This document shows positions 46,489 to 55,298 of a stretch of DNA of 64,000 nt, piece by piece. The notes beneath the pieces were generated by a model. That model saw only the letters and a list, made by a program, of their open reading frames with translations. It searched no databases and was not told where the DNA came from. Each line of letters begins with the position of its first letter. The first letter of the stretch is position 1. The stretch is from Nocardioides luteus. Lineage in GTDB: Bacteria; Actinomycetota; Actinomycetes; Propionibacteriales; Nocardioidaceae. Made by a program: the position numbers and the translations under genes. The stretch covers positions 18,038 through 82,037 of the forward strand of contig NZ_BMRK01000017.1 in the NCBI RefSeq assembly GCF_014648595.1, read 5' to 3'.

Positions 46489-47151
46489 CTACGGCTCGAT
46501 GAGCCCAGCCCGAATGGCGTACCTCGTGACTTGAGTCCGGTCGCGGAGTCCGAGCTTGGCGAGGATGTTCTCGCGGTGACGCTCGACAGTCTTGTAGGAG
46601 ATCGTCAGTTCACGAGCTATCTCACGGGTCGAGTGGCCTTCGGCGATGAGCTTGAGCACTTCGTCCTCGCGCTCGGTGAGGACGTTGTTGGGGAGGCTCT
46701 CGCCGCGGTGGAGGCGGTCGAGGTAGTCGCGGACGAGGGCGCTCATGGCGCCGGGGTAGACGAAGGCCTGGCCGTTCATCGCGGTGCGGCAGGCGTTGAC
46801 GAGGTCCTCGTCGGCGACGGATTTGAGGACGTAACCGCTGGCGCCGACCTTGAGGGCCTCGAAGAAGTACTGCTCGTTGTCGTGCATGGAGAGCATGAGC
46901 ATCTTGGGTGGCGTACGCATCCGGGCGATGCTGCGGGCGGCCTGCAGGCCGGTGAGACGGGGCATGGCGACGTCGAGGATGACGAGATCGACCTCGACGT
47001 CACGCAGGGCGGCGACGGCCTCGGCCCCGTCGGCGGCCTCGGCGACGACCTCGAGGTCGGGCTCGGCGTCGAGGATGAGGCGTACGCCGCGGCGTACCAG
47101 GGTGTGGTCGTCGGCGAGCAGGATGCGGATCTTCGCGGGTGTGGGAGTCAC
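46489..47151 (-). CDS. NarL/FixJ-family response regulator
   Basis: 220 residues: receiver domain (about 8-125) with the acidic pair in LLADDH, the phospho-acceptor Asp in DLVILDVAMP and the lysine in YVLKSV, and a C-terminal LuxR-type helix-turn-helix (LTEREDEVLKLIAEGHSTRE, then IARELTISYKTVERHRENI). The GTG start overlaps the kinase stop as GTGA; codons upstream lie inside the kinase gene. It pairs with the histidine kinase encoded just before it. Targets are unknown; the palindrome before the kinase and transporter genes is a candidate. Confidence 0.94.
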   Translation of the reverse strand: MTPTPAKIRILLADDHTLVRRGVRLILDAEPDLEVVAEAADGAEAVAALRDVEVDLVILDVAMPRLTGLQAARSIARMRTPPKMLMLSMHDNEQYFFEALKVGASGYVLKSVADEDLVNACRTAMNGQAFVYPGAMSALVRDYLDRLHRGESLPNNVLTEREDEVLKLIAEGHSTREIARELTISYKTVERHRENILAKLGLRDRTQVTRYAIRAGLIEP

Positions 47152-48095
47152 AACGGCACCTCCAGCCGGACGGTGGTGCCGCGACCGGGCTCGCTGGTCA
47201 CGCTCAGCTCGGCACCGACGAGAAGGGCACGCTCGCGCATGCCGCTGATACCGGCTCCCGGCACGAGGTCGGCGACCCCGCGGCCGTCGTCGGAGACGGT
47301 GAGGACGACCTGGTCGCCGACCTTGCACAACGACAGCTCGGCAGTGGCGGCGTTGGCGTGGCGGACGACGTTGGTGAGCGCCTCCTGCGCCACCCGGTAG
47401 ACCACGAGCTCGCGGTCCTGGGGCAGGTCGGGGATGCCGCGGCCGGTGGTGCGGCGTACGGTGGTGCGACCCACCGCGCTGACGTCGGTGGCCAGCGCGG
47501 CGAGGGCGGCGTGCAGGCCCAGGTCCTCGAGCACCCCGGGCCGCAGCTGCCGGGCCACGCGGCGTACGTCATCGATGCCGGTGCGCGCGGACTCCCGGAC
47601 GGCGGCGAGGTCGGGACGCAGCTCCTCCGGGATCTGGCTCTCGAGGCTCTTGAGCCCGAGCAGCACGACGGTCAGCGACTGGCCGACCTCGTCGTGGAGC
47701 TCCTGGGCGATCCGGTGCCGCTCGGCCTCCTGGGCGGCGAGCGCCTTGGCGTTGCTGGTGCTCCGCTCGGTCTCGAGCCGCTCGAGCATCGCGTTGTAGC
47801 TGGCCACCAGGCGGGCGCCGGGCCCCTCGCCCTCGGCGGTCAGCCGCTGCTCGGGGGAGAGGTGGTCGACGGCGTCCATGGTGCGGATGACCCGGTCGAT
47901 CGGGCCCAGGCTGCGCAGCAGGAGGAGGCCGTTGAGGGTGGCCATCACGGTCAGCCCGACCGCCAGCACGATCGCCTCCGAGGCGAGGACCCGCTCCGAG
48001 ACCCGGGCGGGGGACAGGGCCAGGACCAGGGTGCCGATGCAGAACAGCGTCCCGTTGGTCAGGCAGACCCGCCAGTAGAGGGGTAGATGGCTCAT
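47148..48095 (-). CDS. Membrane histidine kinase (NarX/DesK type)
   Basis: 315 residues with two N-terminal membrane helices (about 15-32 and 40-60), a HAMP-like linker, a HisKA_3 dimerisation domain with the phospho-acceptor histidine in RIAQELHDEVGQSL near 145, and a HATPase domain with NVVRHANA, DDGRGV and GISGMRER motifs. The extracellular loop is very short, so it probably senses a membrane or cytoplasmic signal. The chosen ATG starts just before the first helix; CATGGT lies 6 bases upstream. It is coupled to the response regulator gene. Confidence 0.92.
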   Translation of the reverse strand: MSHLPLYWRVCLTNGTLFCIGTLVLALSPARVSERVLASEAIVLAVGLTVMATLNGLLLLRSLGPIDRVIRTMDAVDHLSPEQRLTAEGEGPGARLVASYNAMLERLETERSTSNAKALAAQEAERHRIAQELHDEVGQSLTVVLLGLKSLESQIPEELRPDLAAVRESARTGIDDVRRVARQLRPGVLEDLGLHAALAALATDVSAVGRTTVRRTTGRGIPDLPQDRELVVYRVAQEALTNVVRHANAATAELSLCKVGDQVVLTVSDDGRGVADLVPGAGISGMRERALLVGAELSVTSEPGRGTTVRLEVPL

Positions 48096-48129
48096 AGCCC
48101 CACCATGACATGCCCCACGGCGCGTACTT

Positions 48130-48147
48130 ATGGGTGACAGCACCCAT
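48130..48147. promoter_or_regulatory. Palindrome between kinase and transporter genes
   Basis: ATGGGTG-ACAG-CACCCAT is a perfect 18-bp dyad in the spacer between the divergent histidine kinase and transporter genes. It is a candidate site for the response regulator encoded beside them. Confidence 0.45.
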
Positions 48148-48196
48148 TCGGAACGGACGCGTAGTCACAGAGGCTCTATTACATGGAGTTCATTGC

Positions 48197-49483
48197 ATGA
48201 TCGTGTACGCAGCCGTGGCCATCTTCATCGTCACCTACGGCCTCATCGCCACCGAACGTATCCATCGCGTAGCAGCCGCTCTCGGCGGTGTCGGTGTGAT
48301 GGTGGCGATCGGGATCATCGACGCAGAATCAGCCTTCTTCAGTCATGAGACCGGAGTCGACTGGGACGTCATCTTCCTGCTCTTCGGCATGATGGTCATC
48401 GTCGGCGTGCTGAAACAGACGGGTCTCTTCGAATACCTCGCGCTGTGGGCGGTGAAGCACTCCGGCGGACGGCCGGCGCGGCTGGCGACGCTGCTGATCC
48501 TGGTCACCGCGGTGCTCTCACCGATCCTCGACAACGTGACCACGGTGCTGCTGGTCACCCCGGTCACGCTGTCGGTGTGTGAGCGGCTGGGGCTGAAGCC
48601 GATGCCCTACCTGATCTCGCTCATCCTGGCCGCCAACGTCGGCGGCACCTCGACCCTGATCGCCGACCCGCCGAACATCATCGTCGCCAGCCGCGCCGAC
48701 CTGAGCTTCGTCGACTTCCTGGTCCACTCGCTGCCCGCGTGCCTGATCCTGCTGGCGGTGCTGATCGGGCTGGTGCGGTTGCTCTTCCGTCACGACCTGC
48801 GGGGTCATGTCGACCTGGACGGCCTGATCGAGCCGCCGGCCTCGGCGATCCCGGACCGCGGGCTGCTCTACCGCTGCCTCGCCGTCCTGGGCTTGGTCAT
48901 GCTCGCCTTCGGTCTGCACACCACGCTCCACCTGGACCCGTCCATGGTCGCGATGCTCGGTGCCGGCCTGATGGTGGTCGTCTCCCAGACCCCGACCGAG
49001 AAGTTCCTCGAGGAGGTCGAGTGGGCGACCCTGGCCTTCTTCATGGCGCTGTTCGTGCTGGTCGGCGGCCTGGTCCAGGTCGGCGTGATCGGCTCGCTCG
49101 GCACGTACGCCGCGGACCTGATGGGCGACAACGAGCTCGCCGGGGTGACCGGCCTGATGATCGGGTCGGCCGTCGTGGGCGGATTCGTCGACAACATCCC
49201 CTACACCGCGGCGATGGTGCCGATCGTGGAGGAGATGGTCGCGGCGACCTCGTCGTCGGGCGCCGACAGCCCGCTGTGGTGGGCGCTGGTCTTCGGTGCG
49301 GACCTCGGTGGCAACACGACCGCCGTCGCCGCCGGTGCCAACGTGGTGGTGCTCGGTCTGGCCGCCAAGGCCGGCCACCCGATCAGCTTCTGGAAGTTCA
49401 CCAGGTACGGCCTCGTCGTCACGGCCGTGACCCTCGCGGTGGCCTGGGGCTACGTCTTCCTGCGCTACTTCGCGCTGGCCTGA
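48197..49483 (+). CDS. ArsB/NhaD-type (SLC13-like) ion transporter
   Basis: 428 residues with about 11 membrane helices and the two-fold repeats of the ion transporter superfamily: DNVTTVLLVTPVTLSV with NVGGTSTLIADPPNIIVAS in the first half, and VDNIPYTAAMVPIV with ADLGGNTTAVAAGANVV in the second. These motifs occur in ArsB, NhaD and citrate carriers; sodium/proton exchange or anion export are both possible. GGAG lies about 9 bases before the ATG. A five-codon reading frame (ATG at 48183) ends in a TGA overlapping this ATG. The end overlaps the convergent CGNR gene by 19 bases. Confidence 0.87.
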   Translation: MIVYAAVAIFIVTYGLIATERIHRVAAALGGVGVMVAIGIIDAESAFFSHETGVDWDVIFLLFGMMVIVGVLKQTGLFEYLALWAVKHSGGRPARLATLLILVTAVLSPILDNVTTVLLVTPVTLSVCERLGLKPMPYLISLILAANVGGTSTLIADPPNIIVASRADLSFVDFLVHSLPACLILLAVLIGLVRLLFRHDLRGHVDLDGLIEPPASAIPDRGLLYRCLAVLGLVMLAFGLHTTLHLDPSMVAMLGAGLMVVVSQTPTEKFLEEVEWATLAFFMALFVLVGGLVQVGVIGSLGTYAADLMGDNELAGVTGLMIGSAVVGGFVDNIPYTAAMVPIVEEMVAATSSSGADSPLWWALVFGADLGGNTTAVAAGANVVVLGLAAKAGHPISFWKFTRYGLVVTAVTLAVAWGYVFLRYFALA

Positions 49484-50016
49484 CGTTCCCGGTAGGCGGC
49501 CGCCGCGTTGCGGTTGGTGCAGGTCGCCGAGCAGTAGCGCTTCGAGCGGTTGCGAGAGAGATCGACCACGACTCCCTCGCAACCCTCGTCGGCGCAGATC
49601 GAGAGCCGGGACAGCTCGTCGGCCCGGATGACGTCGACCATGGCCATCGCGGTCTCCACGGCGATCCGGGTGGCCAGCGGAGCGTCCGGCTCGGTGGCGT
49701 GGATGTGCCAGTCGTAGTTCGTGTGGCGGACGAGCTGGGGCGTGGCGCGGTGCTCGGCGAGCATGGCGTTCGCCAGGCGGACGGCCTCGTCGCGGTCGGC
49801 GGTGAGCAGGTCGCGCAGCGGACCGCGCAGCGCACGCACCTCCTCGAGCTCGGCCTGGTCGCTGTCGTGACGGCCCGTGTAGTCGTACGCCTCGAAGAAC
49901 TCGTCCAGCGCTGCCACCGTCGCCAGCTCGTCGACCGCGCCGGGGGAGATGGCGAGAGTGTTCACGAGTGCCGCGGCTGCCTGAAGGCCTACCTCGGTGT
50001 CATGGGTGAAAACCAT
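49465..50016 (-). CDS. CGNR/ABATE zinc-finger regulator (CTNR variant)
   Basis: 183 residues: an ABATE domain (about 1-130; NTLAISPGAVDELATVAALD) and a C-terminal treble-clef zinc finger, CADEGCEGVVVDLSRNRSKR followed by YCSATCTNRNAAAAYRER. The family signature CGNR reads CTNR here, but the zinc ligands are intact. Such proteins are predicted stress-related transcription regulators. TAATGT ends 6 bases before the ATG and overlaps an inverted repeat in the spacer to the divergent transporter gene, so it probably regulates both. Confidence 0.87.
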   Translation of the reverse strand: MVFTHDTEVGLQAAAALVNTLAISPGAVDELATVAALDEFFEAYDYTGRHDSDQAELEEVRALRGPLRDLLTADRDEAVRLANAMLAEHRATPQLVRHTNYDWHIHATEPDAPLATRIAVETAMAMVDVIRADELSRLSICADEGCEGVVVDLSRNRSKRYCSATCTNRNAAAAYRERQASAK

Positions 50017-50018
50017 GT

Positions 50019-50055
50019 TGACACATTACCGCGCCGGTGGGATTGTCATGTGTCA
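50019..50055. promoter_or_regulatory. Divergent operator between CGNR and EamA genes
   Basis: TGACACAT (50019-50026) and ATGTGTCA (50048-50055) form a perfect inverted repeat 21 bases apart. One arm overlaps the -10 box of the CGNR gene, and the other touches the ATG of the EamA gene. Confidence 0.5.
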
Positions 50056-51017
50056 TGACGACTTTGACCAATGACGAGGCGGTTCCGCAGGGCGTTCAGA
50101 AGACCCCGCTGGTGGCTGCCGGGCTCCTTCTGGCAGTCGTCTCGGCGGTCACCTTCAGTCTCTCGGGCCCGCTGGGACGCGGCCTCTTCGACACCGGCTG
50201 GTCGACGGGAGGTGTGCTGATCTTCCGGGTCGGCGTCGGCGCGCTCGTGCTCGCGCCGTTCGCGATGCGCCAGCTCTCCGGCCGGTGGCGCAGCGTCGTC
50301 GCGAGCTGGCGGATCGTGGTGGCGTACGCACTGCTGGCGATCGTGGTGCCGCAGTTCGCGTTCTTCTCGGCGGTGCAGTGGATGGCGGTCGGGCCGGCGC
50401 TGCTGATGGAGTACATGGGCGTCGTGCTCGTCGTGCTCTGGATGTGGCTGCGCCACGGCGAGCGGCCCTCGCGGCTGACCACGGTGGGCGCGCTGGTGGC
50501 GATCGGCGGTCTCGTCCTCGTGCTCGACCTGGTCAGCGGCGCCAACGTGCACCCGCTCGGCATCCTGTGGGCCTCGGGCGCCGCCGTCGGCCTGGCCGGC
50601 TACTACGTGCTCAACGCGCACTCGTCCACGACCCTGCCGCCGCTGGCGCTGGCCTGGCTCGGTCTGACCGGCGCGACCGTGCTGCTCGCGCTGCTGTGCC
50701 TGATCGGAGCCATCCCGTTCGCGATGGAGACCTCTTCGGTCGTCATGGCCGGGCTGCAGCTGCCGTGGTGGGCGCCGCTGATCGGTCTCGGCGTGCTGAC
50801 CTGCTCGGTCGCGTACGCCACCGGCATCGCCGCCACCCGCACCCTCGGATCGCGCCTGGCCTCCTTCGTCGGGCTCCTCGAGGTCGTCTCCGCCGTGGTC
50901 TTCGCGTGGCTGCTGCTCGGGGAGGCGCCCGGGATCATCCAGCTCGTCGGCGGGCTGGTCGTCCTGGCCGGCATCATCGCGGTCCAGCAAGGAGAGCAGT
51001 CCACGACCGTCTCCTGA
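50055..51017 (+). CDS. EamA/RhaT-family transporter (DMT superfamily)
   Basis: 320 residues with ten predicted membrane helices forming two EamA repeats. It belongs to the drug/metabolite transporter superfamily (YdcZ/RhtA-like) and probably exports amino acids or other small metabolites. I chose the ATG giving MTTLTNDEAV; an in-frame GTG six codons upstream exists but lies inside the operator spacer. It is divergent from the CGNR regulator gene and ends at a strong bidirectional terminator. Confidence 0.87.
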   Translation: MTTLTNDEAVPQGVQKTPLVAAGLLLAVVSAVTFSLSGPLGRGLFDTGWSTGGVLIFRVGVGALVLAPFAMRQLSGRWRSVVASWRIVVAYALLAIVVPQFAFFSAVQWMAVGPALLMEYMGVVLVVLWMWLRHGERPSRLTTVGALVAIGGLVLVLDLVSGANVHPLGILWASGAAVGLAGYYVLNAHSSTTLPPLALAWLGLTGATVLLALLCLIGAIPFAMETSSVVMAGLQLPWWAPLIGLGVLTCSVAYATGIAATRTLGSRLASFVGLLEVVSAVVFAWLLLGEAPGIIQLVGGLVVLAGIIAVQQGEQSTTVS

Positions 51018-51028
51018 CGGAGAACGAG

Positions 51029-51061
51029 AAGCGCTGCACGCACCGGGTGCGTGCAGCGCTT
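51029..51061. terminator. Strong bidirectional hairpin terminator
   Basis: AAGCGCTGCACGCAC and GTGCGTGCAGCGCTT form a perfect 15-bp stem with a 3-base loop between the convergent EamA and AI-2E genes. A and T ends serve both directions. Confidence 0.85.
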
Positions 51062-51074
51062 CGTCAGCGTAGGG

Positions 51075-52307
51075 CTATCTCTGGTCCTGCGCCCGGACGA
51101 AGACCTCGCGGATCAGCATCAGGACGGCGGCCGCGGTCGGGATCGCCAGCAGCGCACCGACGACACCGAGCAGCGAAGCGCCGATGAGGGCCGCGATCAC
51201 GGTGACGACGCCGGGGATGTCGACCGAGCGGGACATGACCCGCGGGTAGACGACGTAGTTCTCGAACTGCTGGTAGGCGATGTAGAAGACCACCGCGATG
51301 ATGCCGGTCTTCAGGTCGGTCGTGGCGAACGTGATCGCACAGACGATCACCGCGCCGATCGTGGCGCCGATCATCGGGATGACGTCGGTGAGCATGACCA
51401 CGAAGGCCAGGGCCACGGCGTACTCGCCCATGCCGACCGCGAAGAGGAAGATCAGCGTCGACAGCCCGGCGCAGAGCGCGACGATGAAGGCGCCGGAGAC
51501 GTAGCCGCCGACACCGTCGAAGACGCGGTCGCCGAGCTTGCTGACCCGGTCGCGGCGCGAGGCCGGGGCGAGCCGGTAGATGGCGCGCTTGGTGTTGTCG
51601 TAGGACGCGATGAAATAGAGCGTCAGCACGATGACGATGAAGCCCGTGACGAGCACGTTGATGACGGCCAGACCGACACCGAGCGCACCACCGAAGGCGC
51701 TGCTGACGAAGTCGCCGCTGGCGACGTAGTCCTGCACCTTGTCGAGGATCTGGTATTCCTCGTTGAACTGCTGGACGCGCTGGTTGCGCTGCAGCTCGGC
51801 GATCCAGTCGGGGACGTTGGCCGAGATCTTGGCGACCTGGTCGCTGATCACCGGCACCAGGGCGACGAAGAAGAGCGCGAGCGCGCCCAGCACCCCGAGG
51901 ATGACGGTCAGGACCGCCCACGGCCTCGCGAAGCCCCGCTTCTGCAGGAAGACCACCATCGGGTTGATCCCGGCCGCGATGAACAGCGAGACCACCACCT
52001 GCAGGATCACGCTCCCCATCGTGGTGAGGAGGTTGCCCGCGGCGTAGGCCGTCAGCAGGCCGAGGCCGAGGAGGAACCCGAAGAGGTAGGGCGAGCGGCG
52101 GTCGAACGGCGGCCCTGGCTTGCCGTACCGCTCGACGTGCTCGCGCTCCTCGTCGGACTCCGCGTCCGGAGCCCGCTCGGGCTCCGGGTCGTCGACGACG
52201 ATCGCCGCGTCGCTGTCGACCGTCGAGTCGTCGGCGGAGTCGGCGGAGTCGGTCTGGGCAGACTTCTCCGGACCGTCGCCAGGACGGTCGTCAGCGGCGG
52301 CGCTCAC
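51075..52307 (-). CDS. AI-2E family transporter
   Basis: 410 residues: an acidic, disordered N-terminus (about 1-68, rich in Asp, Glu and Ser) and seven or eight membrane helices of the AI-2E/TqsA/YdiK family. The long loop after the first helices (about 150-200) and the pair DVIPMIGATIG and YQQFENYVVYPRVMSRSVDI are typical. The substrate is unproved in actinobacteria; some members extrude autoinducers or ions. The GTG start overlaps the stop of the coiled-coil gene as GTGA, so the two are made together. Confidence 0.9.
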   Translation of the reverse strand: MSAAADDRPGDGPEKSAQTDSADSADDSTVDSDAAIVVDDPEPERAPDAESDEEREHVERYGKPGPPFDRRSPYLFGFLLGLGLLTAYAAGNLLTTMGSVILQVVVSLFIAAGINPMVVFLQKRGFARPWAVLTVILGVLGALALFFVALVPVISDQVAKISANVPDWIAELQRNQRVQQFNEEYQILDKVQDYVASGDFVSSAFGGALGVGLAVINVLVTGFIVIVLTLYFIASYDNTKRAIYRLAPASRRDRVSKLGDRVFDGVGGYVSGAFIVALCAGLSTLIFLFAVGMGEYAVALAFVVMLTDVIPMIGATIGAVIVCAITFATTDLKTGIIAVVFYIAYQQFENYVVYPRVMSRSVDIPGVVTVIAALIGASLLGVVGALLAIPTAAAVLMLIREVFVRAQDQR

Positions 52308-53668
52308 CTCTCGGACTTAACGGTCTCGGGCTCGCGGATGGCGGTCTTCTCCGACGGCTCGTCGTCCTCGTCGTAGTCGTCGAGATCGTCGTAGTCGTCG
52401 CTGGAGTCCTCATCGGCGTCGACGAGGGTGACGCTCTCCTCGACCTGGTCGACGACGAGCTCGCCGTCGACGATGTCCTCCTCCTCGGCGACCGGCTTGG
52501 GCGCCTCGAGCTCGGCCGGGTCCTCGGTCTTGCCGAACCCGGAGACCAGGTCGGTGAGCGAGGAGAGCTGAGCGGCGATCGCGTCGCGGCGCTTGGTGAG
52601 CCGGTCGACCTCCGCCTTGATGATCGCGTGGCCCTTCTCGGCCTCGACGGTCGCGGTGGAGGCGAGGTGGTCGGCCTCGGCGCGGGCCTTGGAGAGGATC
52701 GCCTCGGCGTCGCGGCGGGCGCGGGCGATGATGCCCTCGGACTCCTTGGCCAGCTCGGCGCGCTGGTCGGCGACGTGCTGGGCGGCCACCCGGGCGCGCT
52801 CCTCGGCGTCGGCCGCGCGGGCCTCGCCCTCGCTCACGATGCGAGCCGTCTCGGCCATCGCCTGGTCGTGGTGGTCGGCGGCCTCGCGGGCGAGACGCTC
52901 GCGCTCGACGGCGAGCATCCGGCGGGCCTCCTGGACCTCGCGGTCGGCGCCGGCGCGGGCCTTCTCGACCTCACGCTGGGTCGACGTACGCAGCTGGGTG
53001 ACCTCCTGCTGCACGGCGAGCCGGATCTGGTCGGCCTCGCGCTTGGCGGCGGCGAGGAGCTCGTCGCTCTCGGCCTGCACCATCTTGCGGGCCTGCTGGA
53101 CCTCCGAGGTCACCTTCTCGCGGTGGTCGTCGATCTCCTTGTAGTGAGTCGTACGCAGCGACTCGATGTCCCGCTGGGCGGACGCCTTGGTCGCGGCGGC
53201 CTCACGCTGGGCGGCCTCGCGGATGACCGCGGCCTCCTTCTCGGCGGCCTCCTTGACCGCTGCGGCCTCTTCCTCGGCCAGGCGGAGCATCGCGCTCGCG
53301 CGACCACCGAGGGAGGCGTAGGAGGGGGCCTCGCTGCCCTGGGCGGCGGCGACCTTGAGCTCGTTGACCTTGCGCTCGAGCTCGGCGATGCGTCGTTGGG
53401 CGTTGCGCAGGGCGGTCTGGCCCTGGCCGTTGGCCTGGAGAAGCTGCTGGACCCGCGCGTTGACCGTGCCGGGGTCGTATCCACCGCGCCGCACGACCGG
53501 GAAGGCTGGGAGGGAGCCTGGAGCCGGTGGTGGGGAGTTGTGGCCGGAGCTGGGCGATCCGGAAGCGCCGGGGACTCGGGGAAGGACCTGTGTCTCCGTC
53601 GAGTCCTGCTCGGGCTTCTTCCGAGGCTCTGAAGCCTCGTTGAAGATGGACAGTCCCTCATTCGTCAT
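52304..53668 (-). CDS. Long coiled-coil protein (DivIVA/FilP/Scy-like)
   Basis: 454 residues. The N-terminus (about 1-75) is Pro/Ser-rich and probably disordered, including a GGYDPGTVNARVQQLL segment. From about 75 to 380 there is a continuous Ala/Glu/Arg coiled coil (for example REAAQREAAATKASAQRDI), resembling polarity or cytoskeletal scaffolds such as FilP and Scy. The tail (about 400-454) is strongly acidic (DDYDDLDDYDEDDEP). No DivIVA N-terminal lipid-binding motif is clear, so the family link is by composition only. I chose the ATG giving MTNEGLSIF; a GTG six codons upstream overlaps a TACAGT box. It is coupled to the AI-2E transporter gene. Confidence 0.78.
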   Translation of the reverse strand: MTNEGLSIFNEASEPRKKPEQDSTETQVLPRVPGASGSPSSGHNSPPPAPGSLPAFPVVRRGGYDPGTVNARVQQLLQANGQGQTALRNAQRRIAELERKVNELKVAAAQGSEAPSYASLGGRASAMLRLAEEEAAAVKEAAEKEAAVIREAAQREAAATKASAQRDIESLRTTHYKEIDDHREKVTSEVQQARKMVQAESDELLAAAKREADQIRLAVQQEVTQLRTSTQREVEKARAGADREVQEARRMLAVERERLAREAADHHDQAMAETARIVSEGEARAADAEERARVAAQHVADQRAELAKESEGIIARARRDAEAILSKARAEADHLASTATVEAEKGHAIIKAEVDRLTKRRDAIAAQLSSLTDLVSGFGKTEDPAELEAPKPVAEEEDIVDGELVVDQVEESVTLVDADEDSSDDYDDLDDYDEDDEPSEKTAIREPETVKSER

Positions 53669-53732
53669 TTGTGGCGGATTCCTCACACTGTAGGTCGTCT
53701 ACGAGCTGCCTCTGCTCCCAAAGGGCAAGACT

Positions 53733-53770
53733 ACGGCCGGTCGCCCCTCGCGCAAGGGGAGACCGGCCGT
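53733..53770. terminator. Hairpin after ccr
   Basis: ACGGCCGGTC pairs with GACCGGCCGT, and an inner CCCCT pairs with AGGGG, giving a long stem of about 15 bp. It lies 43 bases beyond the ccr stop on the minus strand and before the coiled-coil gene, so it probably ends the ccr transcript. Confidence 0.7.
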
Positions 53771-53813
53771 GAATCGAGTCTCAAACGAGATCTATTTACC
53801 GAGACTACATGTC

Positions 53814-55154
53814 TCAGATCCCCCGGAAGAGGTTGATCTTGTCGATGTGCGCCGCGCGCTTCTCCTCGTCGAGGACGCCGAGGCCCTCCTCAGGCGCCAG
53901 ACAGAGCACGCCGACCTTGCCCTGGTGCTTGTTGTGGTGGACGTCGAGAGCGGCCTGGCCGACGTCCTCGAGGGTGTAGGTCCGCGAGAGCGTCGGGTGG
54001 ATCTTGCCCTGCGAGATGAGACGGTTGGCCTCCCACGACTCGCGGTAGTTCGCGAAGTGGCTGGAGATGATCTTCTTGAGGTTCATCCACAGGTAGCGGT
54101 TGTCGTACTCGTGCATGTAGCCCGAGGTCGACGCGCAGGTGGTGATGGTGCCGCCCTTGCGGGTGACGAACACGCTGGCGCCGAAGGTCTCGCGGCCCGG
54201 GTGCTCGAAGACGATGTCGATGTCCTCGCCGCCGGTGAGCTCGCGGATGGCCTTGCCGAGGCGCAGCCACTCCTTCGGGTTCTGCTTGGTGCCGTCCTCG
54301 TTCCAGAACTTGAAGTCCATCTCGGAGCGGTTGATCACCATCTCGGCGCCCATGTTGCGCACGATCTTGGCCTTCTCCTCGTTGGAGACGACACAGATCG
54401 GGTTGGCGCCGCCGTTGAGGGCGTACTGCGTCGCGAAGCCGCCGAGGCCGCCGGACGCGCCCCAGATGAGGACGTTGTCGCCCTGCTTCATGTTGCCGCC
54501 GTTGGCGGAGACGAGCTGGCGGTAGGCGGTGCAGTTGACCAGGCCGGGGGAGGCGGCCTCCTCCCAGGTGAGGTGCTCCGGCTTCGGCATCAGCTGGTTG
54601 GCCTTGACCATCGCCACGTCGGCGAGACCGCCGAAGTTGGTCTCGAAGCCCCAGATGCGCTGGCTCGGGTCCATCATCGTGTCGTTGTGGCCGTCGGGGG
54701 CCTCGAGCTCGACACTGAGGCAGTGGGCCACGACGCGGTCGCCCGGCTTCCACTTGGTCACACCGGCGCCCACGGCCAGCACGACGCCGGACAGGTCGGA
54801 GCCGACGACATGGTAGTCGAGGTTGTGGCGGGCGCCGAGGTCGGACTCACGGCCGTAGCGCTCCAGGAACCCGAAGGTGGAGACGGGCTCGAAGATCGAG
54901 GTCCACACGGTGTTGTAGTTGATCGCCGAGGCCATCACCGCGACGAAGGCCTCGCCGGGGCCGAGCTCGGGAAGGGCTACGTCCTCGACGTGGAGGGACT
55001 TGCGCGGGTCCTTCTCCTTGGTCGCGACGCCCTCGAACATGTCGACCTCGTCCTTGTGGACGGTTGCGGCACGGTAGTGGTCGGGGATCTCGAGGTTTGC
55101 AAACTCCTCGCCGGGCGTATCGCCGGCGAGGATCGCGTCGAGGATGTTCTGCAT
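53814..55154 (-). CDS. ccr: Crotonyl-CoA carboxylase/reductase
   Basis: NADPH-dependent reductive carboxylation of crotonyl-CoA to (2S)-ethylmalonyl-CoA, the key reaction of the ethylmalonyl-CoA pathway and a source of extender units for polyketides. The 446 residues are of the MDR fold; NADPH binding is marked by GASGGLGGFATQYAL near 230, and the N-terminal NYNTVWTSIFEPVSTFGFLE and C-terminal FEHPGRETFGASVF are characteristic of Ccr. AGGAG lies 7 bases before the ATG. No polyketide synthase is nearby, so a role in carbon assimilation is more likely. A GGTTACT-type operator half-site pair lies about 50 bases upstream. Confidence 0.95.
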   Translation of the reverse strand: MQNILDAILAGDTPGEEFANLEIPDHYRAATVHKDEVDMFEGVATKEKDPRKSLHVEDVALPELGPGEAFVAVMASAINYNTVWTSIFEPVSTFGFLERYGRESDLGARHNLDYHVVGSDLSGVVLAVGAGVTKWKPGDRVVAHCLSVELEAPDGHNDTMMDPSQRIWGFETNFGGLADVAMVKANQLMPKPEHLTWEEAASPGLVNCTAYRQLVSANGGNMKQGDNVLIWGASGGLGGFATQYALNGGANPICVVSNEEKAKIVRNMGAEMVINRSEMDFKFWNEDGTKQNPKEWLRLGKAIRELTGGEDIDIVFEHPGRETFGASVFVTRKGGTITTCASTSGYMHEYDNRYLWMNLKKIISSHFANYRESWEANRLISQGKIHPTLSRTYTLEDVGQAALDVHHNKHQGKVGVLCLAPEEGLGVLDEEKRAAHIDKINLFRGI

Positions 55155-55205
55155 GGTCGGCTCCTGCGTCGTTCGTAGGGGTCGCGGTTGACTCTATTTG
55201 CTGGA

Positions 55206-55223
55206 CATTACTGATGAGTAACC
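55206..55223. promoter_or_regulatory. Shared operator before ccr
   Basis: CATTACT-GATG-AGTAACC matches the motif of the ecm and thiolase sites with two changes in the left half. It sits inside a wider inverted repeat, GCTGGA (55200-55205) with TCCAGC (55230-55235), upstream of ccr. Confidence 0.55.
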
Positions 55224-55298
55224 CCAATATCCAGCCTGATGTGACACACGACTCTTGGATCGTTCATGTGGCGAGACGGGCTGGGTGGGCTGAGTGGT

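Noticed and set aside
53814-55154. Polyketide gene cluster, because ccr is a common extender-unit gene
   Set aside because: No PKS, NRPS or tailoring genes occur in the window, and ccr shares regulatory sites and neighbours with carbon-assimilation genes.
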